A stretch of 64,000 bases of DNA from contig NZ_JAIUZP010000004.1 of the NCBI RefSeq assembly GCF_020171315.1, forward strand, positions 533,102-597,101, in the 5' to 3' direction. Position numbers and translations under genes: made by a program. Shown here piece by piece: positions 55,801 through 62,807 of the stretch. Within the stretch, counting starts at the first letter, position 1. Each line of letters begins with the position of its first letter. Source of the DNA: Pseudooceanicola nanhaiensis. GTDB taxonomy: Bacteria; Pseudomonadota; Alphaproteobacteria; Rhodobacterales; Rhodobacteraceae. The notes beneath the pieces were generated by a model, which was not told where the DNA came from, searched no databases, and saw nothing but the letters and a program-made list of their open reading frames with translations.

Positions 55801-58800
55801 CGCGAACTCGATCTCGGACATGATCCCGTCGGTGGCCGCCTTCAGGAGGTCCTTCACGTCCTTCGGTAGGCTGGTGGTCGGGATCAGCGTGATCTGCGCC
55901 TCCAGCTCGGCCATCAGGTCCGAATAGGAGAAGTCCTGCAGCGCCTCGATCGCGCCTTGCAGGCCGGTCAGGCTGCCCTCGAACGCGGCCAGGTCCTCGT
56001 CGGTGATCTCGCCGCTGCTCTGCAGGTAGTCGTTCAGCTCGTTGAGCACCTCCAGCTGCTGCTCGGAGAGATCGACGATCGCCTCCTCGATCGACCCCTG
56101 CAAATCGGAGACGCCGGCCAGCTTGTTCGCCTGCGCCAGCACCGCGCTCTCGGACCGCTTGTAATCCGCCAGCGAGGTCGCCTGCACCTTGGCCGCATCG
56201 AGGTAGGTGGAGGAGAGCGCCGCGAAGTCCTGCGCCGCACCGAGATCGCCGCCAAGCGCCGCGGTGAAGGCCTCCTGCATGGCGGCCCAGGTCGCCTGCA
56301 TCCGGGCCTCGCCCGTCCCGGTCCCGGTGCTGCCGGTGATCTCGCGGATCAGGTCGCGCAGGCCATCGGCCACGCGATACCAGGCCGTCGCCGCCTGCTC
56401 CGCCTCCCGGGCCGTGGAGGTCACCTCGCTGATCATGTCCCCCAGCACGCTCGAGGTGGTGCCCACCAGCGCCGAGATGATGTCGGTGAAGCTCTGTGCT
56501 GCGGGCAGCACCTGGTCCATGGTGCCGGCTAGCTGGAGGAGGACGGCGTAAAGCTCCTGCCCGCTGTCCGTGGACAGGTCGAGGCTTTCCACCAGGTCGC
56601 GATAGGCCGCGCGGGAGGCGGGCAGCGCCACGCCGAACGCGGCCAGCGCCTCGGTCGCCTGACGGGTGTAGACCTCGATCCGCTCCGCCTCGGTGTAGAA
56701 GGCCGCGAAGTAGGTGCTGGCCGCCGTGTTGAAGGCATCGGTGCTGCCGAAGAGCTGGACCAGCGAGGACGCCAGATCCGCGCCCGCGATCGAGACCTCG
56801 AACATGCTGTGCCCCAGCGTGTCGAAAACCGCCGCCGTGGCCGTCAGATGCTCGGAGAGCCGCGACAGCGCCTCGGAGGAGCTTTCCCCGGCCAGCATCA
56901 CGTCATGGCCCGCCAGCACCAGGTCGGCCATCTCGTCGGCCATGCCGGTTAGCGCCTCCTGCACCGCCGCCGCGATCTCGTCGTCCTCGAGGTCCTTGGT
57001 GGAGATGATCAGCTGCGTGGCGAAGTCATCGAAGACCGAGGAGGCCACGCCGATGGCACCCGCCGCGGCGACAACGCCGTCCTGCACCTGCTGGATGGCC
57101 AGCAGCACCGGGTCAGCCACCTCTGCCTCGGCGGGCGAGTAGCTGTACTTCTTCGACGAGATCAGGCCGAAGAGCGCGGTCTTCTTCACGTATTTGAAGG
57201 TCTCGACGAGGCCGTCCATCCCGTCGATCGTCACCCGCAGGCCCGCGTCCAGCAGCTTGGTCTTGCCGAAGAGGCCGGAGATCAGGGGGATGGCCAGCGC
57301 CAGCGGCCCGGCGATCGCGCCGATGGCCGCGGCGAAGGCGCCGAGGCTGGTGGTGGCCGCCCCCAGTACCGAGCCGAGGTAAGTGGCCGCCGAGGCCAGC
57401 CCGCCCCCTGCCCCGAAGAGCGAGGTCACGAGGCCTGAGGCCCCGGAGACGAAGCTGCCGCCCAGCCCGAGGACGCTGCCGAGAATGCCGTTGCTGCCGC
57501 CGATCGACCCCGTCGCGCCGGAGGTGCTGAGCGTGCCAGAGGCGCCCGCAGAGCCGGTCACGCCCATGTTGATCAGGATCTCGTTGCGCGCCGCCGTCGT
57601 CGTCATCTCGCGGATCATCGACTTGAAGCCGCCAAGGATGCCGTCCTTGAAGCCGTCGAAGTCGCTCAGGCCGTTGGTCAGGAAGTCCCCGAAGGACCCC
57701 GCGATGCTGTCGATGCCGGAGACGACCGAGTGCGCGGCGTCTTCCTCGATCTCCTCGGCGGTCTTCACCGCCTCCTTCAGCACCTCGTCGAAGCTCTTCG
57801 CGCTCTTGGTCGCGTCCTTCAGCCCCTTCGAAGCCGAGCCCGCGCCATCGCCCACGCCCTTGAGCGACGTGTTCAGCCGGTCCGCCGCAGAGGCCCCGTC
57901 CTCGGAGGCCTCTTCGGTCTTGGCCACCGCATCGCGAAGCGCCTGCACGGATTCGAGCGGCGCGGCGAAGGCCTTGGCGGCAGCCTCTGCATCGGCCTTC
58001 GCCGCGCCCGCGGCATCTTCCGCCGCGGTCTGGATCGCCGCGAGCGATTGCGTGATCTCTGCCGAGGCACCCTGCAGGTTGGTCCCGAAGAGGCTGTTGA
58101 GGCCATCGGCCACCGTCCACGTCAGATCAATCCACGCGCCGACCATCGCATTGAGGCCTCCCACGAAGACCGCCTTGGCATTGTAGATCATGGTCTTGAT
58201 CGACTGGTAGACGAAGTCGGCCCCGTTCCCGATGCGCTCCCAGACCTCGACGGCCACGTCCTTCACCAGCCCGAGCGCCGTGCCGAAGCCGCCAGTGGCG
58301 CTGACCAGTCGCCCGAACTGGTAGATCAGCTCCCCGGCGCCCACGACGACGATGCCGATCCCCGTGGAGATGATCGCCCCGCGCAGCGTGCGCAGCGCGG
58401 CGGACATCCCCTTGATGCTTACGCTGGCCAGCGCCGAGGAGGTCGAGGTCGCCCCGAGCGCCAGTTCCAGCGCCACCGCCTGCCGCACGGCAGCTGCTGC
58501 CGAGGCCACGAAGGTGGTGCCCAGCGAGATCGCCAGGCGCGCGCCGAAGGCCGCGGCCACCGTGCCGCCGATCACCGCCAGCCGATCGAGGTTCTCCACC
58601 AGCGGCTGCAGCGCCACCGCGATGGCAGCACTTGCCTGCGCCGCGGCCTCCATGGCCGGGGCCACCTGCACCGCCAGCGTGTTGCGCAGGCCCTTCCACG
58701 CCTCGCCCGAGGTGTCGACCGCCTGCTGCGCGCGCCCAAGCGCCGCGATCGCGCTCTGGTCCATGACCGCGCCCAGCTCCTCGGCCCGGTCGCCCAGCCG

Positions 58801-59388
58801 GTCCATCTCCGCGCCGTTCTGCACCAGCAGCGGCAGGAGGCCTGCGCTCTCGGAGGCCATGGCCTCCATGTAGAAGGTCATCTCCTGCTGGCTCAGCCCG
58901 GCCTTCTCGAGGCTGGAGACATAAAGCTGCAGCGCCTCCGGGCCGGAGAGGTTGCTGAACTGCTGCGCGGTCATGCCGATCTTGGGCGCGATCTTCTCGA
59001 AGAAGTCCGCCATCGGCCCGCCGCCGGTCTGGACGAACTCGCCCACCCGGTCGTTCACATCCTTCAGGATGCCCGCGAGCTGGTCCTGCTCGATCCCGAC
59101 CGACTTGGCGCCCGCCGCCCACCGCTGGAAGACGCCCGCCTGCGCGTTGGACAGCCGCGACATGGTCTCGATCTCGCGCGCGGCACCGGCCGCGGACCGC
59201 GTGATCGCCGCCATGCCCGCCACCGCCGCGCCGAGCCCGGCGGTGGAGGCGGCCACCGTGCGGGCGAGACCGGCAAAGCGCGTGCGCATGCCATCGGTCG
59301 AGGCCGTGGCGCGGCGCACGCCCTGCTCGAATTGGGCGCTGTCGAGGCCGAGGTTGACCCTCAGCGATCCGATGACGGATTGCGGCAT
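52867..59388 (-). CDS. Phage tail tape measure protein with tandem 31-residue repeats
   Basis: 2173-residue protein that sets tail length and is later ejected. The N-terminus (MPQSVIGSLRVNLGLDSAQFEQGVRRA) and residues 40-180 match the tape-measure core. A hydrophobic region (about 600-720) could enter the host membrane. Residues about 1448-1881 form 14 units of 31 residues (consensus GxIGxWGFxYLxQLFxGxG, then TxRGITAxx). Before them lie weaker repeats of about 27-31 residues. It is directly downstream of the frameshift chaperone pair. At 6.5 kb it is the largest gene in the window. Expected tail length is about 0.15 nm per residue, about 320 nm if the usual rule holds. Confidence 0.93.
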   Translation of the reverse strand: MPQSVIGSLRVNLGLDSAQFEQGVRRATASTDGMRTRFAGLARTVAASTAGLGAAVAGMAAITRSAAGAAREIETMSRLSNAQAGVFQRWAAGAKSVGIEQDQLAGILKDVNDRVGEFVQTGGGPMADFFEKIAPKIGMTAQQFSNLSGPEALQLYVSSLEKAGLSQQEMTFYMEAMASESAGLLPLLVQNGAEMDRLGDRAEELGAVMDQSAIAALGRAQQAVDTSGEAWKGLRNTLAVQVAPAMEAAAQASAAIAVALQPLVENLDRLAVIGGTVAAAFGARLAISLGTTFVASAAAAVRQAVALELALGATSTSSALASVSIKGMSAALRTLRGAIISTGIGIVVVGAGELIYQFGRLVSATGGFGTALGLVKDVAVEVWERIGNGADFVYQSIKTMIYNAKAVFVGGLNAMVGAWIDLTWTVADGLNSLFGTNLQGASAEITQSLAAIQTAAEDAAGAAKADAEAAAKAFAAPLESVQALRDAVAKTEEASEDGASAADRLNTSLKGVGDGAGSASKGLKDATKSAKSFDEVLKEAVKTAEEIEEDAAHSVVSGIDSIAGSFGDFLTNGLSDFDGFKDGILGGFKSMIREMTTTAARNEILINMGVTGSAGASGTLSTSGATGSIGGSNGILGSVLGLGGSFVSGASGLVTSLFGAGGGLASAATYLGSVLGAATTSLGAFAAAIGAIAGPLALAIPLISGLFGKTKLLDAGLRVTIDGMDGLVETFKYVKKTALFGLISSKKYSYSPAEAEVADPVLLAIQQVQDGVVAAAGAIGVASSVFDDFATQLIISTKDLEDDEIAAAVQEALTGMADEMADLVLAGHDVMLAGESSSEALSRLSEHLTATAAVFDTLGHSMFEVSIAGADLASSLVQLFGSTDAFNTAASTYFAAFYTEAERIEVYTRQATEALAAFGVALPASRAAYRDLVESLDLSTDSGQELYAVLLQLAGTMDQVLPAAQSFTDIISALVGTTSSVLGDMISEVTSTAREAEQAATAWYRVADGLRDLIREITGSTGTGTGEARMQATWAAMQEAFTAALGGDLGAAQDFAALSSTYLDAAKVQATSLADYKRSESAVLAQANKLAGVSDLQGSIEEAIVDLSEQQLEVLNELNDYLQSSGEITDEDLAAFEGSLTGLQGAIEALQDFSYSDLMAELEAQITLIPTTSLPKDVKDLLKAATDGIMSEIEFAVTAKDLTPDLRFLAVNAASEHMKTVDFVLGEELSPNLMRLALDDVTSLTRTVNMVMGSTLTGKEMRVALAGSSELSRVVNVALASDADEDAIALALGNIGAYSVAITASLDAATSKEVRDIITTDASTFALMIEAAFSDSLSDDARKVLLDQQGQYVVNILGTLSEGLDPQVSALLLEANTDAVRGITIAMAFADSLTEDERTLLLTGSLTTLHTISAVVNPLGITTFDVMFLDQLTSGKKWNARTIGGYLDSRGIKDIGRTFIEELASGQPDVWRSITAMIATGSLSGLALDFLETLSSGDDPVNRIVQAEVLTGGLVGLSLNYLDQLVEGDGEVARAIYAKMNASGIGNWGLNYLAQLFAGAGEITRGIVGQTDSGDIGAWGFNYLAQLFAGAGTTKRGITAAMSSGSIGSWGFDYLGQIFEGIGFTKRGITAAMSSGNIGDWGFNYLFQLFDGDGATKRGITAAMSSGNVAAWGFNYLSQLFDGEAFTKRGITAAMSSGGVQNWGFSYLSQLFSGDGYTKRGVTAAMSTGGVGSWGFSYLSQLFMGTGSVLRGITGKTNSGGIGAWGFNYLNQLFEGSGDTLRGIIGQTSSGRIGAWGLEYLRQLYAGDGDTLRAITGQTSAGAIGAWGFDYLRQLFAGDGSVARGILASIRTGEITGAGYSFLGQIAAGSTTITKIIDGAVDLSGLTGREKTLLDMIAGSVSGKVTLNGTVVFEPSTAFSAWFEDELSRNITAPFTALKAALDELRAAVAADTLQRERSAALTGLQQQLAAVSDARAGVVSQASSIISQIEALEAETGVSLRNGTGDAGLAVSPEGYITYRASHVEYGTGADLTAFSDAFWGEGGLEDQLQALLGQPTQLAQQMETLRQQIRTMGGVPAFAMGGLHAGGLRLVGENGPELEVTGPARYYSAPQTSDLLGNRGVVEELRRLRAELADLKDEQRQLGLSQASDLAKLRKLAVKDDTIGTPPERAA
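53746..55047 (-). repeat. Fourteen tandem 93-base repeats inside the tape measure gene
   Basis: The Trp-Gly-Phe codons recur every 93 bases at 53903, 53996, 54089, 54182, 54275, 54368, 54461, 54554, 54647 and 54740, plus degenerate units at 53810, 54833, 54926 and 55019. Neighbouring units are highly similar in protein but vary in third codon positions. Confidence 0.93.
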
Positions 59389-59443
59389 TGCACTGGTTCC
59401 GGTGGTGAGGAGGGAGAGAAGAGACGCGCCGCTCCCGGCGCGC

Positions 59444-60180
59444 TCAGTCGCGCTTCATCGGCCCCCGGCGCATGGCCAGCCCGATGAAGTATCCGCGCAC
59501 CTGCGCATGCTGAAGCGCCTGCGCCCCGGCAGCCTTGCGGCCACCAGGGGCAGAGGCCGCCGCCTTGAGCGGCTTGTACTTCGGCATCTTGGCAGGCTGG
59601 TGGACCGCGAAAGCCACCCAGCTGGCCAGCTCGTGGTTCAGCTGGCGCCGCTCTTCGTGGCGCGCCCGGCGGCCCTTCCAGACCGCCGCGAGGATCAGAT
59701 GGACCTCGGCAGGCGTCAGGCACCAGAAGCGCTCGTAGTCCTGCCCTTCGCAGACCCACTGCTCCAGCAGGCGGGTCAGCTCGTCGCGGTCGCCTTGCGG
59801 GGCTTCGCGGGGGCTTCGGCGTTTCCCGGGGCCGCCCCTGCCGCGCCCTCGCCGTCAGCCGCCACCTCGGGCGGTTTGGGGAAGGCTGCCTGCACGGCCT
59901 TGCCGATCAGGTCCCCGGTCTCCTTCAGGCCGAGATCATCAATCAGGTCCCCGACCTCCGCCTCCGTCATGGTCTCGTCGCGATCGACCCCGACGAAGAA
60001 GATACGCCGCACGCGCTTGATGTCGCCGGGCCGGTCCTGCAGGGCCTGCACGCCCTCGATCAGGGTCTCGCCCGCGAGGTCCTGGTAGCGCACCATCGCA
60101 TTGGTGGTCAGGTGGATCTGGTGCTGCGCGCCGCAGGCGGTGAAGGCGATCGCGCCGCGTTTGGAATTGCTCATGGTCAT
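59444..60180 (-). CDS. Tail assembly chaperone fusion (G-T type) made by -1 frameshift
   Basis: Read from 60180 to the slippery heptamer at 59827-59821 in the zero frame (120 residues), then in the -1 frame to the stop at 59444 (125 residues), this gives a 245-residue fusion. The -1 part contains DELTRLLEQWVCEGQDYERF and LTPAEVHLILAAVWKGRRARHE. No good start codon exists for it alone. Phage lambda G/GT and its many relatives use the same layout between tail tube and tape measure genes. It is probably made in small amounts and helps tape measure assembly. Confidence 0.8.
59776..60180 (-). CDS. Tail assembly chaperone G-type protein (zero frame)
   Basis: 134-residue protein. It starts MTMSNSKRGAIAFTACGAQH, has helices DLAGETLIEGVQALQDRP and EAEVGDLIDDLGLKETGDLIG, and ends in an Ala/Pro-rich tail that contains the slip site. 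Its place between the tail tube and tape measure genes is the standard one for this chaperone. A second in-frame ATG at 60174 could also start it. Confidence 0.8.
   Translation of the reverse strand: MTMSNSKRGAIAFTACGAQHQIHLTTNAMVRYQDLAGETLIEGVQALQDRPGDIKRVRRIFFVGVDRDETMTEAEVGDLIDDLGLKETGDLIGKAVQAAFPKPPEVAADGEGAAGAAPGNAEAPAKPRKATATS
59821..59827 (-). other. Programmed -1 frameshift slippery site GGGAAAC
   Basis: Minus strand G GGA AAC in the zero frame of the chaperone gene (Gly119-Asn120 codons), a classic X XXY YYZ heptamer. A shift to -1 reads GGG AAA and leads straight into the only open downstream frame, which runs to 59444. Confidence 0.85.
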
Positions 60181-60257
60181 CTCTCAGGTTGGAGGGGGAG
60201 AACGACGAAAGGCGGCCCCGGATGGGAACCGCCTTTCGTCAGGGATCAGGCTGGGTG

Positions 60258-60701
60258 TCAGGCGCCGGCGGCCGTGCCCCGGGTCCAGTCGACGCCGCCG
60301 GTGGTGCGGATCGAGATCGTCATGCCGACGATGCCGCCCACGTCGGAGCCTTCGGGCTGCGGGGTCGGGAAGCCGCGGAACTCGAAGACGTCGCCCGAGG
60401 ACTGGCTCGGGGCCGGCGGCAGCGTCGTGCGGTAGTAGATCGCGGCGGTCTCGGCCTGGTCCGAGAGCTGCTGCTCGTAGCCTGCGGGCGTGTAGCCGCA
60501 GCTCAGCGAGATGACGCCCGCATCCTTCAGGCCCTTGACGTATTCCTTGAAGCCGTCCGGGCTGTCGAGCGAGGTCGCCTCCTGGTAATCGGTCTCGACC
60601 GCGGGCACCGCGATCGACTTGCATTCGGGAATCGCTTCCCAAGTGGTGCCATCGGTCGAACGCTCGACCGTGGCGCCGTAGAGGATGAACTGATCGCTCA
60701 T
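60258..60701 (-). CDS. Major tail tube protein
   Basis: 147-residue protein of the siphovirus tail-tube type: beta strands with YGATVERSTDGTTWEAIPECKS at the start and a long middle loop, then FRGFPTPQPEGSDVGGIVGMTISIRTTGG at the end. I chose the second of two adjacent ATGs because AAGGAGG is 5 bases before it. It lies between the tail terminator and the chaperone gene. Confidence 0.85.
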   Translation of the reverse strand: MSDQFILYGATVERSTDGTTWEAIPECKSIAVPAVETDYQEATSLDSPDGFKEYVKGLKDAGVISLSCGYTPAGYEQQLSDQAETAAIYYRTTLPPAPSQSSGDVFEFRGFPTPQPEGSDVGGIVGMTISIRTTGGVDWTRGTAAGA

Positions 60702-60712
60702 CATGGCCTCCT

Positions 60713-61102
60713 TCAGGTGGTGGTGTAGTGGACGAAAAAGTCCAGTGAAACGCGGAAGGGCCGGTCCGCTTCGTTGCTGCCGCCCTCACGCCCTTCCCGC
60801 GCATCCGCGAAAAGAACGGCCTGCAAGAGCCCGCCGCGATAGCCGCCGAGAGCGGCGCGCACCGCGCGGGCAAGTCGTTTGGCGGCGCCGTAGCTGTCCG
60901 CCTGACAGTCGATCTGGACCCGCGCATGGGCGACCCCGTTGGGCCCCGCGAGCGTGTGCCCCTCCACGTCGGAGATCACGCGCAGGATGACCCCGGGCCA
61001 CGGTTCGCCCTGCGGATGGGCGCCCCAGTTGATCCGTGTGCCGCAGATCGCCGTGACGCTGGCGGTGGCCAGAAGCCGCGCGCGCAGTTCCTCTTCCATC
61101 AT
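60713..61102 (-). CDS. Tail terminator-like protein (DUF3168)
   Basis: 129-residue protein with the DUF3168 pattern: MEEELRARLLATASVTAICGTRINWG, PGVILRVISDVEGHTL, RVQIDCQADSYGAAKRLA, and the C-terminal FRVSLDFFVHYT. In HK97-like phages this protein caps the tail and joins it to the neck. Its ATG overlaps the stop of the gene before (ATGATGA region). Confidence 0.85.
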   Translation of the reverse strand: MMEEELRARLLATASVTAICGTRINWGAHPQGEPWPGVILRVISDVEGHTLAGPNGVAHARVQIDCQADSYGAAKRLARAVRAALGGYRGGLLQAVLFADAREGREGGSNEADRPFRVSLDFFVHYTTT

Positions 61103-61656
61103 TCCCACCCCGCCGTTTTGCGCGCCCGCGCCTGCGCGCGCTCCACCGCCGTGGCGATCTCGAACCAGAGATCCTCCTTCAGCCGCGCCAGCATATTGTC
61201 CTTGTCCTGATCCCACGCGGGCCGCATGTAAGGCGTCGGGTCCACATCCGCCGAGCCGAACTCCTGCACCCAGGCCTTGATCGCCTCGTCCTTGCTGCCG
61301 GCCTTCTCCGGCCCCATGAAGAGCTCGACATGGGGCGCCGCGCCCCCGAGGTTGGCGGCCCGGCGCGCGGAGCGCAGGGCCGAGGCCGCCTCGCCCCGGG
61401 TCCCGCCGTCGCGCATCACCTGCGCGAACGCGCGCTTGCCCACATCCGCCGCCGCGCCGATCGCCTTGGCCGAGACCTCGACGCTCTCGATCAGATCGCC
61501 GGTCTCCTCCGGCGCCAAGCCTCGCGCCAGGCGCGCCATCGGCTCGAGCGCACTGATCCCGGCCCGCCGCAGCGCCGCCCGACCCGTGGCCTTGGTCATC
61601 TTCTCGAGCTGCGTCTCCAGTTCGGCAAAACCCTCGAGGCTGACGCGTGTCTTCAC
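61099..61656 (-). CDS. HK97 gp10-type neck/tail completion protein
   Basis: 185-residue protein. It matches the HK97-gp10 family: VSLEGFAELETQLEKMTKAT near the start, GDLIESVEVSAK, HVELFMGPEKAG, and the C-terminal TPYMRPAWDQDKDNMLARLKEDL. The start is a GTG overlapping the stop of the upstream gene (GTGA). It acts in the head-to-tail joint. Confidence 0.9.
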   Translation of the reverse strand: MKTRVSLEGFAELETQLEKMTKATGRAALRRAGISALEPMARLARGLAPEETGDLIESVEVSAKAIGAAADVGKRAFAQVMRDGGTRGEAASALRSARRAANLGGAAPHVELFMGPEKAGSKDEAIKAWVQEFGSADVDPTPYMRPAWDQDKDNMLARLKEDLWFEIATAVERAQARARKTAGWE

Positions 61657-62003
61657 AGGTCCGCCCGTGCGCTGCCGGTGATCTCGATCCACCGGCGCCG
61701 GGCGACCTCCTTCAGGCCGATGATCGCGAAGTCCTGCCCCTCGCAGGTCAAGCGGTCCTTCGGCGTGATCGCCGCCGTGAAGGGCGACCACCGCACCAGG
61801 AAGCGCGCCATGACAGAGGCCGCCACCTCGCCCGCCCGCCAGCGCTCGGCGTCGGAGACGTCGGTGCGCCTGGCCCGCACCGGGGCGCCGAGGTCCTCGA
61901 AGTCGCCAGCGGCAGAGGTGAAGCCGTCGTCCGACGTCTCCCGGCGCCGGACTTGCACCTGGCGGTCCAGGTCGCTCCAGCGCAGGTCCCGATTGCTCAC
62001 CAT
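61653..62003 (-). CDS. Phage head closure/head-tail adaptor protein
   Basis: 116-residue SPP1 gp16/head-tail joining protein type. It shows DLRWSDLDRQVQVRRRETSDDGFTSAAGDFEDLGAPVRARR near the start, then RFLVRWSPFTAAITPKDRLTCEG and a C-terminal WIEITGSARAD. It lies between the connector (7-base overlap) and the gp10-type protein (4-base overlap). It closes the capsid after DNA packaging. Confidence 0.85.
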   Translation of the reverse strand: MVSNRDLRWSDLDRQVQVRRRETSDDGFTSAAGDFEDLGAPVRARRTDVSDAERWRAGEVAASVMARFLVRWSPFTAAITPKDRLTCEGQDFAIIGLKEVARRRWIEITGSARADL

Positions 62004-62569
62004 CCGACGGCCCGCCGGTTGCCGAAGACCTGCCGCATGTCCGCCATGGCCATCGGCACGCCCTGGTCATAGGCGACACCCACCATGTGGATGATGGCGC
62101 TCTGATCCTCCGCCCGCGGCGCAAGCAGCGAGGTCGCCGCGCCGCCTGGCGCGTCATAACCTGCAGAGAGGTCGATCCGCACGGCTGCCGGCCGACCGGA
62201 GAGCGCGGGCAATGCCGTGGAACGGTCGAAGCTGAGCGACCAATGGGGCACCGCCTCGGTCAGATACCACCCCGAGGCGGCAAGCGTTTGCGCGACATCG
62301 GACGGGTCGAGATAGCTGACCTCTGAGACCTCCCGCAGCGGCAGCGCAGGCAGGCGCACCGCCGCGCACCAGGCATCAAGCGTCAGCCGCAGGTCGGTGG
62401 GCCGCATGAACCGTCCGGTGAAGTCCTCGTAGCGCGCGGTCTCCGACCGGATCAGCTGCTCAAGGCGCACGTCGTCCAGCGCATGTTCGACCCGCAGCGC
62501 CGCCTTGAGATCGGTCAGATCGACCGCCAGCCCCTCCGGCTGCGCGCGCCGGATCAGGAGCCCGCTCAC
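61997..62569 (-). CDS. Phage head-tail connector (HK97 gp6-type)
   Basis: 190-residue helical protein. The gp6 pattern is DLTDLKAALRVEHALDDVRLEQLIRSETARYEDFTGR followed by DLRLTLDAWCAAVRLPALPLREVSEVSYLD. It begins at a GTG overlapping the stop of the 58-residue gene (GTGA); an upstream frame extension looks non-coding. It forms a ring under the portal. Confidence 0.88.
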   Translation of the reverse strand: MSGLLIRRAQPEGLAVDLTDLKAALRVEHALDDVRLEQLIRSETARYEDFTGRFMRPTDLRLTLDAWCAAVRLPALPLREVSEVSYLDPSDVAQTLAASGWYLTEAVPHWSLSFDRSTALPALSGRPAAVRIDLSAGYDAPGGAATSLLAPRAEDQSAIIHMVGVAYDQGVPMAMADMRQVFGNRRAVGW

Positions 62570-62742
62570 GTCGCAGACTTTGTCCGGGGGGCCTTCACGG
62601 CCTTGTTCCGGGGCGCAGGCTCCGCCTTGGCCAGGACACCGCGATCGACGAGATGCTGCACCTCGGTCTCGCGCGCCTCGCGGGCGGCGCCTTCCCCATA
62701 CCACTTGTCCCCCTGGTGGGGGCGCAGGACTGTGTACTTCAC
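62566..62742 (-). CDS. Small phage protein, 58 residues
   Basis: Starts at a GTG (MKYTVLRPHQGDKWYGEG) and ends in a Lys/Pro-rich tail. Its stop overlaps the connector start, and GGAGGG lies 7 bases before the GTG. Proteins of this kind (often with VKYxxLRPHxG-type starts) are common between capsid and connector genes, role unknown. Confidence 0.6.
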   Translation of the reverse strand: MKYTVLRPHQGDKWYGEGAAREARETEVQHLVDRGVLAKAEPAPRNKAVKAPRTKSAT

Positions 62743-62807
62743 GGATCAACCCTCCATCGGCTTGCAGAGAGGGCGGGGTCCCCCGCCCTCCTTCGCAAAC
62801 CGATCGC

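Noticed and set aside
53131..55869. 912-codon plus-strand open frame with regular repeats opposite the tape measure gene
   Set aside because: Its repeats mirror the 93-base units of the tape measure gene; composition (His/Arg/Gly/Val) is not protein-like.
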